Assembly: GCF_009193135.1 (NCBI RefSeq)
Contig: NZ_VUKC01000013.1
Span: 1 to 64,000 of the forward strand
Reading direction: 5' to 3'
Length of the DNA: 64,000 nt
DNA from: Georgenia satyanarayanai
GTDB taxonomy: Bacteria; Actinomycetota; Actinomycetes; Actinomycetales; Actinomycetaceae
Positions 19,121 to 27,071 of this stretch are shown piece by piece. The position numbers and the translations under genes are program-made. Every line of letters begins with the position of its first letter. The first letter of the stretch is position 1. Below the pieces are notes generated by a model, which was not told the DNA's origin, searched no databases, and saw nothing but the letters and a program-made list of their open reading frames with translations.

Positions 19121-19411
19121 TCAGCGTGCGAAGAGGCCGTGCGCGCTCGTCTCGGCGTCCGCGTACGTGCGGGCCGCCAGGTCCAGCGCCTCGGTGATCT
19201 GGGCGAGCGACTGCTCGACCACCTGCTGGGTGGCCCGCCACTCCTGGGCCACCCCGGCGAAGCTCTCCGCGGCGGCGCCGCTCCACGTGCTCTGCAGGTC
19301 GAGCAGCTGCGTCATCATCCCCGCGACCTCCGCGTGGATGGTGCCGGCGCTGCTCCGGGCACGGGCGGCCGCCGCCTCGACCTCGACGCTGTCGACCTCG
19401 AACCGGGTCAT
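19121..19411 (-). CDS. WXG100 (ESAT-6-like) protein
   Basis: 96-residue helical-hairpin protein of the WXG100 superfamily: the turn motif Trp43-Ser-Gly45 in the middle and a C-terminal YADAE (Tyr83 to Glu87) matching the YxxxD/E type VII secretion signal. The start is the ATG at 19411 with a strong GGAGGG 7 nt upstream; the longer open frame upstream has no such site. No type VII ATPase, membrane component or partner Esx gene is in the window, so it would have to use machinery elsewhere or act intracellularly. It is 53 bp downstream of an HD-domain gene on the same strand. Confidence 0.85.
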   Translation of the reverse strand: MTRFEVDSVEVEAAAARARSSAGTIHAEVAGMMTQLLDLQSTWSGAAAESFAGVAQEWRATQQVVEQSLAQITEALDLAARTYADAETSAHGLFAR

Positions 19412-19464
19412 GGTGATCTCCCTCCGTCGGCCCCACCCCGGTGGTGCGGCTCTCGAGGGCGACG

Positions 19465-20556
19465 CTAGGAGCGCGGCAGCTTCGGCGGCGGACGGAACAG
19501 CGCGCTTGGGGACGGCGCTTCCTCGTCCCGGCGCTGTGCGGCAGCACGCTCGCGCCGCTTGCGCCGCCGGCGCCGCAGCTCGAAGTCGGGCTCCCGCTCG
19601 ATGCCCGAGAGGGCCCGGTCCTCGTCCTCCGGCTCGTCCGGCGTCACGGCCGTCCTGGACGCGGCCTCCGGGGTCGGCGCGGTGGCCGGCGCCGAGGCGG
19701 AGGGCTGGGCAGGGGCGGGCGGCCCCGCTGGTGGCGGCGCGGGTGGCGACGGCTCCGCCGGGCGAGTCGCGGCGGCCGGCGGGACCGGCGCGGCGGGGCC
19801 GCGGCTCGGCCAGACCGTCGCGGCTCCCGGGCGGGCGGTGCACTCCTCGGCAGGGTGCTCCGTGCCGCCGAGCTCGACGAGCCGGGCGCGCAGGTGGCTG
19901 AGCTCGGCGGTGAGGTTCTCCCGGGCGGGCTCCTCCCAGGACAGGCTGAAGGGGCTGACGAAGAGCCGTCGTCGCTGCAGCAGCTTGGTGAGGATCGCCA
20001 GGCGCGAGGCGACGTAGTCGGGCTCAGGGATGTGGGCGTACTCCTCGCGGATGGCGCGCTTGTAGGCGTAGTAGCGCTGCGGCTCCACCGCGAGCGTCGC
20101 GAGGTCCGCGTCGCACAGGGCGAGGGCGTCGACGTCGTGCTCGTCGGCGTCGTGCCGTGCGAGGGTCGAGATGAGCTCCTGGACGCGCTCGGTCACGGCG
20201 TCGGGGACACCCAGCTCGGCCAGCTGCTCCCGGGCGAGCGCGGCGCTCGCCACCTCGTCCTCCCCGCCGCGGCGGGCGTAGGCGACCTGGGCGGAGCTGT
20301 TGAAGACCGCGCCGTGGTACCAGGCCGCCAGGCGGACGACGTCGGGCACGTGCGTCTCCTCGGCGAGCTCGTCGACCCGGGCGAGGACGTCGATGAGGTG
20401 GCGGAGGTTGTGGAAACGGCGCTCCGGCTCCTGCCAGCGCTCCACGAGCTCACGCGCGGTGCGCTGGATCTGCTCGCGCGGGGCTGTCGCACCGACGGCG
20501 ACAGCACTGCGCACGAACGCGGAGACGAGCCACTGTGGCGCGTCGGCGAGGCTCAC
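19465..20556 (-). CDS. HD-domain protein with degenerate HD motif
   Basis: 363 residues. The N-terminal ~225 residues are paralogous to the HD part of the 18186 gene (FHNLRHLIDVLARVDEL; AAWYHGAVFN; LCDADLATL; EYAHIPEPDY; LLQRRRLFV). The HD pair is His81-Gly82, so one metal-ligand aspartate is gone while the other His and Asp positions remain. A long Pro/Ala-rich disordered tail with an Arg/Lys block (about 225-363) follows. Starts at GTG 20556 with GGGAGG upstream and a TACGAT -10 (20587-20582). Catalytic activity is doubtful; it may be a ligand-binding or regulatory relative. It is probably cotranscribed with the WXG100 gene downstream. Confidence 0.75.
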   Translation of the reverse strand: MSLADAPQWLVSAFVRSAVAVGATAPREQIQRTARELVERWQEPERRFHNLRHLIDVLARVDELAEETHVPDVVRLAAWYHGAVFNSSAQVAYARRGGEDEVASAALAREQLAELGVPDAVTERVQELISTLARHDADEHDVDALALCDADLATLAVEPQRYYAYKRAIREEYAHIPEPDYVASRLAILTKLLQRRRLFVSPFSLSWEEPARENLTAELSHLRARLVELGGTEHPAEECTARPGAATVWPSRGPAAPVPPAAATRPAEPSPPAPPPAGPPAPAQPSASAPATAPTPEAASRTAVTPDEPEDEDRALSGIEREPDFELRRRRRKRRERAAAQRRDEEAPSPSALFRPPPKLPRS

Positions 20557-20649
20557 CCGGCCCTCCCCTCATCGACTGGCCATCGTAGACCCGTCAGCGA
20601 GGCGCGTCAGCCGGGACGCCGGTACGGGTGCCGACGGAGGGTGATCACG

Positions 20650-20655
20650 TAGCCT
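20650..20655 (+). promoter_or_regulatory. -10 element of mog, leaderless layout
   Basis: TAGCCT ends 6 nt before the ATG at 20662; there is no Shine-Dalgarno. It heads the mog-moaE-moaA operon. Confidence 0.45.
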
Positions 20656-20661
20656 GGCGGC

Positions 20662-21138
20662 ATGCTGGACAACGTGCCCGCGGCGGTCCTCACCGTCTCC
20701 ACCCGGTGCAGCCGGGGGGAGCGCGCGGACGAGTCCGGCCCCCTCGCGGTGCGGCTGCTGGCCGACCTGGGCTGTGCCGTCGCGCCCGCGCGTGTCGTCC
20801 CGGACGGGGAGGAACCGGTCCGCGAGGCCCTGCGCGCGGCGCTCGCCGACGGCGCCCGCGTCGTCCTCACCACCGGCGGCACGGGCGTGAGCCCCACCGA
20901 CCGCACCCCCGAGGCCACCGGCCCCCTTCTCGAGCGCGAGCTCACCGGTGTCGCGGAGGCCGTGCGCCGTCACGGGACCGCCCCCGGCTCCGTCCTCAGC
21001 CGCGGGCTCGTCGGAACCGTGGGCGCCGCCGTCGTCGTCAACGCGCCGGGCAGCACGGGCGGCGTGACGGACACGGTCGCCGTCGTCGGCCCGCTCCTCG
21101 GCCACATCCTCGACCAGCTGGACGGCGGCGACCACTGA
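20662..21138 (+). CDS. mog: Molybdopterin adenylyltransferase (MogA/MoaB family)
   Basis: Adenylylates molybdopterin before Mo insertion. 158 residues, the usual trimeric MogA/MoaB length, with the TTGGTGVSPTDRTPEAT substrate loop and NAPGSTGGV near the C-terminus. First gene of a tight operon: its TGA shares an A with the ATG of moaE. It works with MoeA, encoded 4 kb downstream. Confidence 0.93.
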   Translation: MLDNVPAAVLTVSTRCSRGERADESGPLAVRLLADLGCAVAPARVVPDGEEPVREALRAALADGARVVLTTGGTGVSPTDRTPEATGPLLERELTGVAEAVRRHGTAPGSVLSRGLVGTVGAAVVVNAPGSTGGVTDTVAVVGPLLGHILDQLDGGDH

Positions 21139-21566
21139 TGGGTGAGGTCGTGCTCACCGCGCTGAGCGAGGAGCCCCTCGACCTGGCCACGCACCTCGCC
21201 GCCGTGTCCACCTCGGCCACGGGCGCCGTCGCCACCTTCACCGGGCAGGTCCGCGACCACAGCCCCGACGCCGCCGGGCCCGTCGTCCGGCTCGAGTACA
21301 GCGCCCACCCGGACGCTGCCCGCGCCCTCGAGGAGATCGCCGCCGAGGTCGTCGCCGCGCACGCCGACGTCCGGGTCGCCGTCAGCCACCGCGTCGGTGT
21401 CCTCGCCGTCGGGGACGTCGCCATCCTCGCGTGCGCCGCCAGCTCCCACCGCGACCTCGCCTTCACCGTGTGCCGCGAGATCGTCGAGCGGGTCAAGGAG
21501 CGCCTGCCGGTGTGGAAGAAGCAAGTCCTCGACGACGGCAGCCACACCTGGGTGGGGTCGGCATGA
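21138..21566 (+). CDS. moaE: Molybdopterin synthase catalytic subunit MoaE
   Basis: Large subunit of molybdopterin synthase, transferring sulfur from MoaD thiocarboxylate to cyclic pyranopterin. 142 residues, usual length, with TFTGQVRDHS, LEYSAHPDAA, ASSHRDLAF and the active-site lysine region KERLPVWKKQ. Start overlaps the mog stop by 1 nt; its own stop overlaps the moaA start (ATGA). MoaD is encoded on the opposite strand just past moaA. Confidence 0.95.
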   Translation: MGEVVLTALSEEPLDLATHLAAVSTSATGAVATFTGQVRDHSPDAAGPVVRLEYSAHPDAARALEEIAAEVVAAHADVRVAVSHRVGVLAVGDVAILACAASSHRDLAFTVCREIVERVKERLPVWKKQVLDDGSHTWVGSA

Positions 21567-22585
21567 GCGTGTCGATCTCTCCCGGGCTGCGCCGGCCGCT
21601 CGTCGACCGCTTCGGCCGCGTCCACACCGACCTGCGCATCTCCCTCACCGACAAGTGCTCGCTGCGCTGCACGTACTGCATGCCGGCCGAGGGGGTGCCG
21701 TGGCTGCACCGCGACTCGATCCTCACCACCGACGAGCTCGTCCGGGTGGCCGAGGTCGCTGCCGCGCTCGGGATCGGCACGGTCCGGCTCACCGGAGGGG
21801 AACCGCTGCTGCGCCAGGACGTCGTCGACGTCGTCTCCCGGCTGGCGGGGGTCGCCGGACCCGACGGACCGCTCGAGCTGTCGATGACGACGAACGGGCT
21901 GCTGCTGCCCAAGCTCGCCCGGGCCCTGGCCGACGCCGGTCTGCGGCGCGTCAACATCAGCCTCGACACCCTCCGCGCCGAGCGCTTCCACGAGCTGACC
22001 CGGCGCGACCGCTACACCGACGTCCTCGACGGCATCGAGGCCGCCCGTGACGCCGGCCTGGCACCGATCAAGGTCAACACGGTCGCGATGCGCGACGTCA
22101 ACGACGACGAGATCGTCGACCTCGTGCGCTTCGCCACCGAGCGCGACCTCGAGCTGCGTTTCATCGAGCAGATGCCGCTGGACGCCGGGCACGTGTGGTC
22201 ACGCGTGCGGATGGTGAGCGGGGAGGAGATCCTCGACAAGCTCGCTACGGAGTTCACCCTCACCCCGCTGCCCGGACGGTCCTCCGCGCCCGCCGAGCGC
22301 TTCCTCGTCGACGACGGCCCCACGACCGTGGGCGTCATCCGCTCGGTGACCAAGCCCTTCTGCGGCACCTGCGACCGCGTGCGGATCACCGCCGACGGCC
22401 AGCTGCGCAACTGCCTGTTCTCCCGCGAGGAGTCCGACCTCCTCACCCCGCTGCGGGGCGGCGGCACCGATGACGACCTCGCGAGCGTGCTGCACCGCTG
22501 CATCGCCGGCAAGCTCCCCGGCCACGGGATCAACGACCCCGGCTTCCTCCAGCCGGACCGCCCCATGAGCGCCATCGGCGGCTGA
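21563..22585 (+). CDS. moaA: GTP 3',8-cyclase MoaA (radical SAM)
   Basis: Converts GTP to 3',8-cyclo-GTP in the first step of molybdenum cofactor synthesis. 340 residues. It has an N-terminal radical-SAM cluster Cys32-x3-Cys36-x2-Cys39 (CSLRCTYC), TGGEPLL, and a C-terminal cluster site FCGTCDRVR with a third cysteine in LRNCLF. The extreme C-terminus is the Gly-Gly (SAIGG) needed for activity in the family. Last gene of the mog operon; the partner MoaC is on the opposite strand nearby. Confidence 0.97.
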   Translation: MSVSISPGLRRPLVDRFGRVHTDLRISLTDKCSLRCTYCMPAEGVPWLHRDSILTTDELVRVAEVAAALGIGTVRLTGGEPLLRQDVVDVVSRLAGVAGPDGPLELSMTTNGLLLPKLARALADAGLRRVNISLDTLRAERFHELTRRDRYTDVLDGIEAARDAGLAPIKVNTVAMRDVNDDEIVDLVRFATERDLELRFIEQMPLDAGHVWSRVRMVSGEEILDKLATEFTLTPLPGRSSAPAERFLVDDGPTTVGVIRSVTKPFCGTCDRVRITADGQLRNCLFSREESDLLTPLRGGGTDDDLASVLHRCIAGKLPGHGINDPGFLQPDRPMSAIGG

Positions 22586-22590
22586 GCCCG

Positions 22591-22678
22591 GCCCCCCACA
22601 ACGTCGCAATTGGTCGCTCTGCTGACGCTTTGCGCGCTCGCGGCGTCCCCCAGTCCACCAATTGCGAAGTTGGGGGGC
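22591..22678. repeat. Intergenic inverted-repeat element, copy A
   Basis: 88 bp filling most of the convergent gap between moaA and moaD. The left arm (22591-22614) and right arm (22657-22678) are near-perfect inverted repeats sharing the core CGCAATTGGT, with a ~42-nt middle. It is nearly the same in arms and length as 59652-59740, and a decayed relative sits at 40771-40850. A run of G5-6 blocks separated by single Cs continues to 22702, immediately before the moaD stop codon. Confidence 0.75.
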
Positions 22679-22702
22679 GGGGGCGGGGGGCGGGGGCGGG
22701 GG

Positions 22703-22939
22703 TCAGCCGCCGGCGAAGGGGGGGAGGACGTCCACCACGTCGCCCGCGGTGACCGGGGCGTCGTTGTCGCTGCGCACGCCGTTGACGAGCACCGAGCAGC
22801 GCTCCAGCACCCGCGCCAGGCGTTCGCCGTGCCGCTCGGACAGCACCGCCCGCAGCTCGCCCACGGTCGCCGGCTCGACCGGCTCCTGCTCGCGCCCGGC
22901 CGCCTCGGCGGCCGCCGCGAAGTACCGCACCGTGCTCAT
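22703..22939 (-). CDS. moaD: Molybdopterin synthase sulfur carrier MoaD
   Basis: 78-residue ubiquitin-like sulfur carrier: MSTVRYFAAAAEAAG start, LVNGVRSD middle, and the C-terminal Gly-Gly (PPFAGG) that becomes the thiocarboxylate. It pairs with MoaE; the adenylyltransferase MoeZ encoded divergently nearby should activate it. The start overlaps the moaC stop (ATGA) and it is the last gene of the moaC-moaD unit. Confidence 0.92.
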   Translation of the reverse strand: MSTVRYFAAAAEAAGREQEPVEPATVGELRAVLSERHGERLARVLERCSVLVNGVRSDNDAPVTAGDVVDVLPPFAGG

Positions 22940-23415
22940 CGCCCGTCCTCCTCCCGGCGCCACTGGCCCGAGCGGCCACCGGACTTCGCCACGAGCCGGA
23001 CGTCGGTGATCGTCACCGAGCGGTCCAGTCCCTTGACCATGTCGACGACGTTGAGCGCCGCGACGCTCACCGCCGTCAGCGCCTCCATCTCCACCCCGGT
23101 GCGGTCCGCGGTGCGGACGGTGGCGGTGATCGCCACGCCGTCGTCGTCGACCTCGACGTCCACCGTGACGCCGTGGACGCCGATGACGTGGGCCAGCGGC
23201 AGCAGCTCGGGGGTGCGCTTGGCGGCCGCGATGCCGGCGACCCGCGCGACGGCGAGGACGTCGCCCTTGGGGACGTCGCCCTCGCGCAGGGTGGCGACCA
23301 GCGCCGGGGAGCAACGGACCCGACCCGCCGCCGTGGCGGCGCGGACCGTCGGGCTCTTCTCGGTGACGTCGACCATCCGCGCGTGACCCCGCGCGTCGAG
23401 GTGGGTGAGGCTCAT
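22936..23415 (-). CDS. moaC: Cyclic pyranopterin monophosphate synthase MoaC
   Basis: Rearranges the MoaA product to cyclic pyranopterin monophosphate. 159 residues, usual length, with LTHLDARGHARMVDVTEKS, the PLAHVIGVHGV substrate region, TGVEMEALTAVSVAAL and DMVKGLD motifs. ATG at 23415; divergent from moeZ across 84 bp. Followed by moaD with a 4-nt overlap. Confidence 0.96.
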   Translation of the reverse strand: MSLTHLDARGHARMVDVTEKSPTVRAATAAGRVRCSPALVATLREGDVPKGDVLAVARVAGIAAAKRTPELLPLAHVIGVHGVTVDVEVDDDGVAITATVRTADRTGVEMEALTAVSVAALNVVDMVKGLDRSVTITDVRLVAKSGGRSGQWRREEDGR

Positions 23416-23487
23416 GGCGCCCAGCGTCTCACCGTTCCCCGCCGGAGGGCAGGGGACGTTCGGGGCTCCCCCTCGCGGCGCCCCTCC

Positions 23488-23493
23488 TACAGT
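23488..23493 (+). promoter_or_regulatory. -10 element of moeZ, leaderless layout
   Basis: TACAGT ends 6 nt before the ATG at 23500 with no ribosome-binding site between. Confidence 0.45.
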
Positions 23494-23499
23494 GGGCGC

Positions 23500-24738
23500 A
23501 TGCCCCTTCCGCCGCTCGTCCCGCCGGGCCCGCCGCTGGAGCGCGAGCAGGTGCTGCGCTACTCGCGCCACCTGCTCCTCGAGCAGCTCGGTGAGCTCGG
23601 GCAGCGCCGCCTGGGGGCCGCGCGCGTCCTCGTCATCGGCGCCGGCGGGCTCGGCTCGCCGATCCTCCACTACCTGGCCGCCGCGGGTGTCGGGCACATC
23701 GGGATCGTCGACGACGACGTCGTGGACGCCACCAACCTCCAGCGCCAGGTCCTCCACACGACGGCGGACGTCGGGCGCCCGAAGGTCGAGTCGGCCGCCG
23801 CCCACGTCCGCGCCCTCAACGACGACGTCGCCGTGACGCGCCACCACCTGCGGCTGGACGCGACGAACGCCCGCGACGTCATCGGCGGCTACGACCTCGT
23901 GCTCGACGGCACCGACAACTTCCCCACCCGCTACCTCGTCGCCGACGTCTGCGCCGACCTCGGTCTCCCGCTCGTGTGGGGCTCGATCCTGCGCTTCGAC
24001 GCCCAGGTGGCGGTCTTCTGGTCGCGCCCGCCGCGTGAGGCCGGCTACCCCGCGGTGACGCTGCGCGACCTGTTCCCGGCCCCGCCCCCGCCGGGGGCGA
24101 CCCCCTCCTGCGGGCAGGCGGGCGTGCTCGGTGCGATGTGCGGTCAGGTCGGCTCGCTCATGGCGGCGGAGGCGGTCAAGCTCCTCACCGGGGTCGGTGA
24201 ACCGCTGCTGGGGCGGGTCGCGGTGCTCGACGTCCTCGCCGCCCGCTGGAGCGAGCTGCCGCTGCGCCCGCAGCCGCGCGCCGTCGCCCCCACCTCCCGC
24301 GCCGAGCTCGGCTACGACCCGCTCGGGCTGCCCATCACCACCCACGCCGCCGCCGTCCTCGCCGCCGAGCCCGAGCCGGCCCCCGGCGACGACGGCCCCA
24401 CCCTCACCGCCCGGCAGCTCGGCGAGCGGCTCGCCGCCCGTGAGCGCGGGGAGGACCACTTCGTCCTCCTCGACGTCCGCGAGCCGACCGAGCGCGCGAT
24501 CGTCCAGATCCCCGGCGCGGTCGCCGTCCCCCTCGAGCGGCTCGTCGCCGACCCCCTCGCGGCGGTGGGCGCCGGGGTCGAGCCGGGGACCGCCGTCGTC
24601 GTCCACTGCCTGTCGGGGGGACGCGCCGCGCAGGCCCAGCGCATCCTGCGCGGGGCCGGGTACAGCGACGTCACCAACCTCGCCGGCGGCGTGCGCGCCT
24701 GGGTGGCGGACGTCGACCCGAGCCTGCCGGTCTACTGA
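23500..24738 (+). CDS. moeZ: Sulfur-carrier adenylyltransferase/sulfurtransferase MoeZ
   Basis: 412 residues: an N-terminal ThiF/MoeB-type E1-like domain (about 10-260, VLVIGAGGLGSPILHYLAAAG, DGTDNFPTRYL) fused to a C-terminal rhodanese domain (about 305-410, LLDVREPTE, active-site Cys in VVHCLSGGRAA). It adenylates the MoaD C-terminus and delivers sulfur. The two CxxC zinc pairs of E. coli MoeB are absent (LRDLFPAPPPPG where one should be), which as I recall also holds for mycobacterial MoeZ. GTG moeA follows 11 nt after the stop, so this opens the moeZ-moeA-mobA unit. Confidence 0.92.
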   Translation: MPLPPLVPPGPPLEREQVLRYSRHLLLEQLGELGQRRLGAARVLVIGAGGLGSPILHYLAAAGVGHIGIVDDDVVDATNLQRQVLHTTADVGRPKVESAAAHVRALNDDVAVTRHHLRLDATNARDVIGGYDLVLDGTDNFPTRYLVADVCADLGLPLVWGSILRFDAQVAVFWSRPPREAGYPAVTLRDLFPAPPPPGATPSCGQAGVLGAMCGQVGSLMAAEAVKLLTGVGEPLLGRVAVLDVLAARWSELPLRPQPRAVAPTSRAELGYDPLGLPITTHAAAVLAAEPEPAPGDDGPTLTARQLGERLAARERGEDHFVLLDVREPTERAIVQIPGAVAVPLERLVADPLAAVGAGVEPGTAVVVHCLSGGRAAQAQRILRGAGYSDVTNLAGGVRAWVADVDPSLPVY

Positions 24739-24749
24739 GGGGACTGCCC

Positions 24750-25970
24750 GTGATCACCGTCGAGGAGTACCAGGAGCACGTGCTCGGCCAGGTCCATCCG
24801 CTCGTCCCGCGGCGTGTGGCCGTCACCGAGGCGCACGGGCTGCGCCTGGCGGAGGACGTCGCCGCCGTGCTCGCGGTCCCACCCTTCGACAACTCCGCGA
24901 TGGACGGCTTCGCCGTGCGGGCCGCCGACCTCGCCGGCGCGGGCGAGGACGCGCCGGTCGCGCTCCCGGTCGACGGCGACGTCCCCGCGGGCACGACCCG
25001 GCCGACCGCCGTCGAGCCCGGACGGGCCGTGCGGATCATGACCGGCGCGCCGCTCCCGCCCGGCGCGGACGCCGTCGTGCCCGTCGAGCTCAGCGACCAG
25101 CCGCCGGGCGCCACCGCCCTCCCCAGCCGGGTGCTGCTCCGCCGCGCGCCCGCTGTCGGTGCGCACGTGCGCCGCCGGGGGGAGGACGTGCGCCCGGGTG
25201 ACGTCGTGCTGCGGGCGGGCACGGTCCTCGGCGCCACCCACGTGTCCGCCGCTGTCTCCGCCGGCCACGGCGACCTCCTCGTCCTGCCGCGCCCCCGGGT
25301 CGGGGTGCTGGCCACCGGCGACGAGCTGTGCCCGCCGGGCGTCGACCCGGGACCGGGCCGGATCCCCGACTCCAACAGCGTGCTCGTCGCCGGCCTCGTG
25401 CGGGAGGCGGGCGGCGAGCCGGTGCCGCTGGGCTCGGTGGGTGACGACCCCGAGGAGCTGCGCGCCGTGGTCGCCGGTGCGCTGCCCCACCTCGACGCGC
25501 TCGTCACCTCCGGCGGCGTCAGCGTGGGCACCAAGGACGTCGTCAAGGCGGCCCTGTCCGGTGAGCTCGCCTTCACCACCGTGGCGATGCAGCCGGGCAA
25601 GCCGCAGGGTTTCGGGCTCCTCGAGGGACGCGTGCCCGCGTTCGCCCTGCCGGGCAACCCGGTGAGCGTCATGGTCTCCTTCCACGTCCACGTGGCCCCT
25701 GCGCTGCGCCGCCTCCTGGGGCAGCCCGCGCGCGTGCCGCTCGCCACCGCCCGCGCCGCCGTGGCCTGGCGCTGCCCGCCCCGCCGGCGCCAGTACCTGC
25801 CGGTCACGGTCGACGACGGACCCGTGCCCTCCGTCCACCCCGCCTCCGCGGGCGGGTCGGGCTCCCACCTCGTCGCCTCCCTCGCCGCGGCGCAGGCGCT
25901 CGCGGTCGTGCCCGAGGACGTCGGCGCCGTCGCGCCCGGTGACGAGGTCGGGCTGCTGCGGTGGCCCTAG
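24750..25970 (+). CDS. moeA: Molybdopterin molybdenumtransferase MoeA
   Basis: Inserts molybdate into adenylylated molybdopterin. 406 residues, family length, with PPFDNSAMDGFAV, GDVPAGTTRP, RIMTGAPLPPGADAVVPVE, the MogA-like domain (ATGDELC, SGGVSVGTKDVVK, LPGNPVS), and a C-terminal beta-barrel. GTG start. Its 3' end overlaps the mobA start by 10 nt, indicating coupled expression. Confidence 0.95.
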   Translation: MITVEEYQEHVLGQVHPLVPRRVAVTEAHGLRLAEDVAAVLAVPPFDNSAMDGFAVRAADLAGAGEDAPVALPVDGDVPAGTTRPTAVEPGRAVRIMTGAPLPPGADAVVPVELSDQPPGATALPSRVLLRRAPAVGAHVRRRGEDVRPGDVVLRAGTVLGATHVSAAVSAGHGDLLVLPRPRVGVLATGDELCPPGVDPGPGRIPDSNSVLVAGLVREAGGEPVPLGSVGDDPEELRAVVAGALPHLDALVTSGGVSVGTKDVVKAALSGELAFTTVAMQPGKPQGFGLLEGRVPAFALPGNPVSVMVSFHVHVAPALRRLLGQPARVPLATARAAVAWRCPPRRRQYLPVTVDDGPVPSVHPASAGGSGSHLVASLAAAQALAVVPEDVGAVAPGDEVGLLRWP

Positions 25971-26578
25971 CGCACGACGCCGTCGTCCTGGCCGGAGGGA
26001 CCGGCCGGCGGCTCGGCGGCGTGCTCAAACCGCAGGTCGAGGTCGGCGGACGGCGCCTGCTCGACCACGTGCTCGACGCGACGGCGGGAGCGAGCCGCGT
26101 CGTCGTCGTCGCCCCGGGGACGGTGCCCGTCCCCGACGGCGTGACCCGCACCCTGGAGGACCCGCCCCACGGCGGGCCGGTCGCCGGGATCGTCGCCGGG
26201 CTGCGGGCGCTGGGGCGGGGGGAGGCGCTCGTCCTCGTCCTCGCGTGCGACCTGCCCGGGGTCGCCGCCGCCGTGCCGCGTCTGCTCACCGAGGCGCCGG
26301 GGCTTCTCGAGGCGGGGGCCGACGGCGTGGTGCTGAGCGACGGCGCCGGCCGCGAGCAGTGGTTGCTCGGGCTCTACTCGAGGCCGGCACTCGAGGCGTC
26401 GGTCGCCTCCCTCTCCGCCGGGGACGGCCCGCGCGGCGCCTCGGTCCGGGCCCTCGTCCGGCCGCTGCGGCTCGGCGCTGTCGCGGCGCGGCACGGTGAG
26501 GTGCGCGACATCGACACGTGGGCGGACCGGGACGCCTACCTCCGGGACGAGACCGGGAGGAGCACCGGCGACAGCTAG
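25961..26578 (+). CDS. mobA: Molybdenum cofactor guanylyltransferase MobA-like
   Basis: 205-residue nucleotidyltransferase of the MobA family: LAGGTGRRLGGVLKP nucleotide-binding loop, LACDLPGV (metal Asp) and PRGASVRALVR. It would attach GMP (or CMP) to the cofactor, forming the dinucleotide form needed by DMSO-reductase or xanthine-dehydrogenase-type enzymes. GTG start inside the end of moeA. GMP versus CMP specificity cannot be read from the sequence. Last gene before an 82-bp gap and the mod operon. Confidence 0.87.
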   Translation: MALAHDAVVLAGGTGRRLGGVLKPQVEVGGRRLLDHVLDATAGASRVVVVAPGTVPVPDGVTRTLEDPPHGGPVAGIVAGLRALGRGEALVLVLACDLPGVAAAVPRLLTEAPGLLEAGADGVVLSDGAGREQWLLGLYSRPALEASVASLSAGDGPRGASVRALVRPLRLGAVAARHGEVRDIDTWADRDAYLRDETGRSTGDS

Positions 26579-26647
26579 CTGGACCGTGGCGGTGGGCAGG
26601 ACCGCTCCCACGCCATCGCCACCGACTCGGTTCCGCAGGCGCGGTGC

Positions 26648-26653
26648 TAATCT
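26648..26653 (+). promoter_or_regulatory. -10 element of mod operon, leaderless layout
   Basis: TAATCT ends 7 nt before the GTG at 26661. No Shine-Dalgarno is present, so the first gene of the mod operon is probably translated from a leaderless mRNA. Confidence 0.5.
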
Positions 26654-26660
26654 CGGTTTT

Positions 26661-27071
26661 GTGCCGCAGTTCCGGATCGGGTCCGCCGCCGCGCTTCTCG
26701 GGGTCAGCGACGACACGGTGCGCCGCTGGGTGGATGACGGGCACCTGGCCGCCGGCACCGACGACGCCGGGCGCAAGGTCGTCGACGGCGCCGAGCTGGC
26801 CCGTTACGCCCAGGAGCTCGCCGAGCGACGCCAGCACCCGGAGGTCGGCGGGGTGTCCAGCTCCGCCCGCAACCGTTTCACCGGGCTCGTCACCCGGGTC
26901 CAGGCCGACGGTGTCATGGCCCAGGTCGACCTCCAGTGCGGGCCCTTCCGCGTCGTCTCGCTCATGAGCGCCGAGGCGGTCGAGGAGCTCGGGCTCGAGC
27001 CCGGCTCGCTCGCCTCCGCCGTCGTCAAGGCGACGACCGTCATCGTCGACGCACCCCGGGAGAACCGGTGA
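26661..27071 (+). CDS. MerR-like HTH with molybdate-binding (Mop/TOBE) domain
   Basis: 136 residues. The N-terminal helix-turn-helix of the MerR/excisionase type ([20 protein letters not shown]) is joined to a C-terminal Mop/TOBE domain (about 68-134, [25 protein letters not shown]) that binds molybdate in ModE and molbindin. Position at the head of modABC with GTGA overlap into modA suggests a molybdate-responsive regulator or Mo-storage protein. It lacks the ModE N-terminal domain; this HTH-Mop layout is common in actinobacteria. GTG start, leaderless. Confidence 0.88.
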   Translation: MPQFRIGSAAALLGVSDDTVRRWVDDGHLAAGTDDAGRKVVDGAELARYAQELAERRQHPEVGGVSSSARNRFTGLVTRVQADGVMAQVDLQCGPFRVVSLMSAEAVEELGLEPGSLASAVVKATTVIVDAPRENR

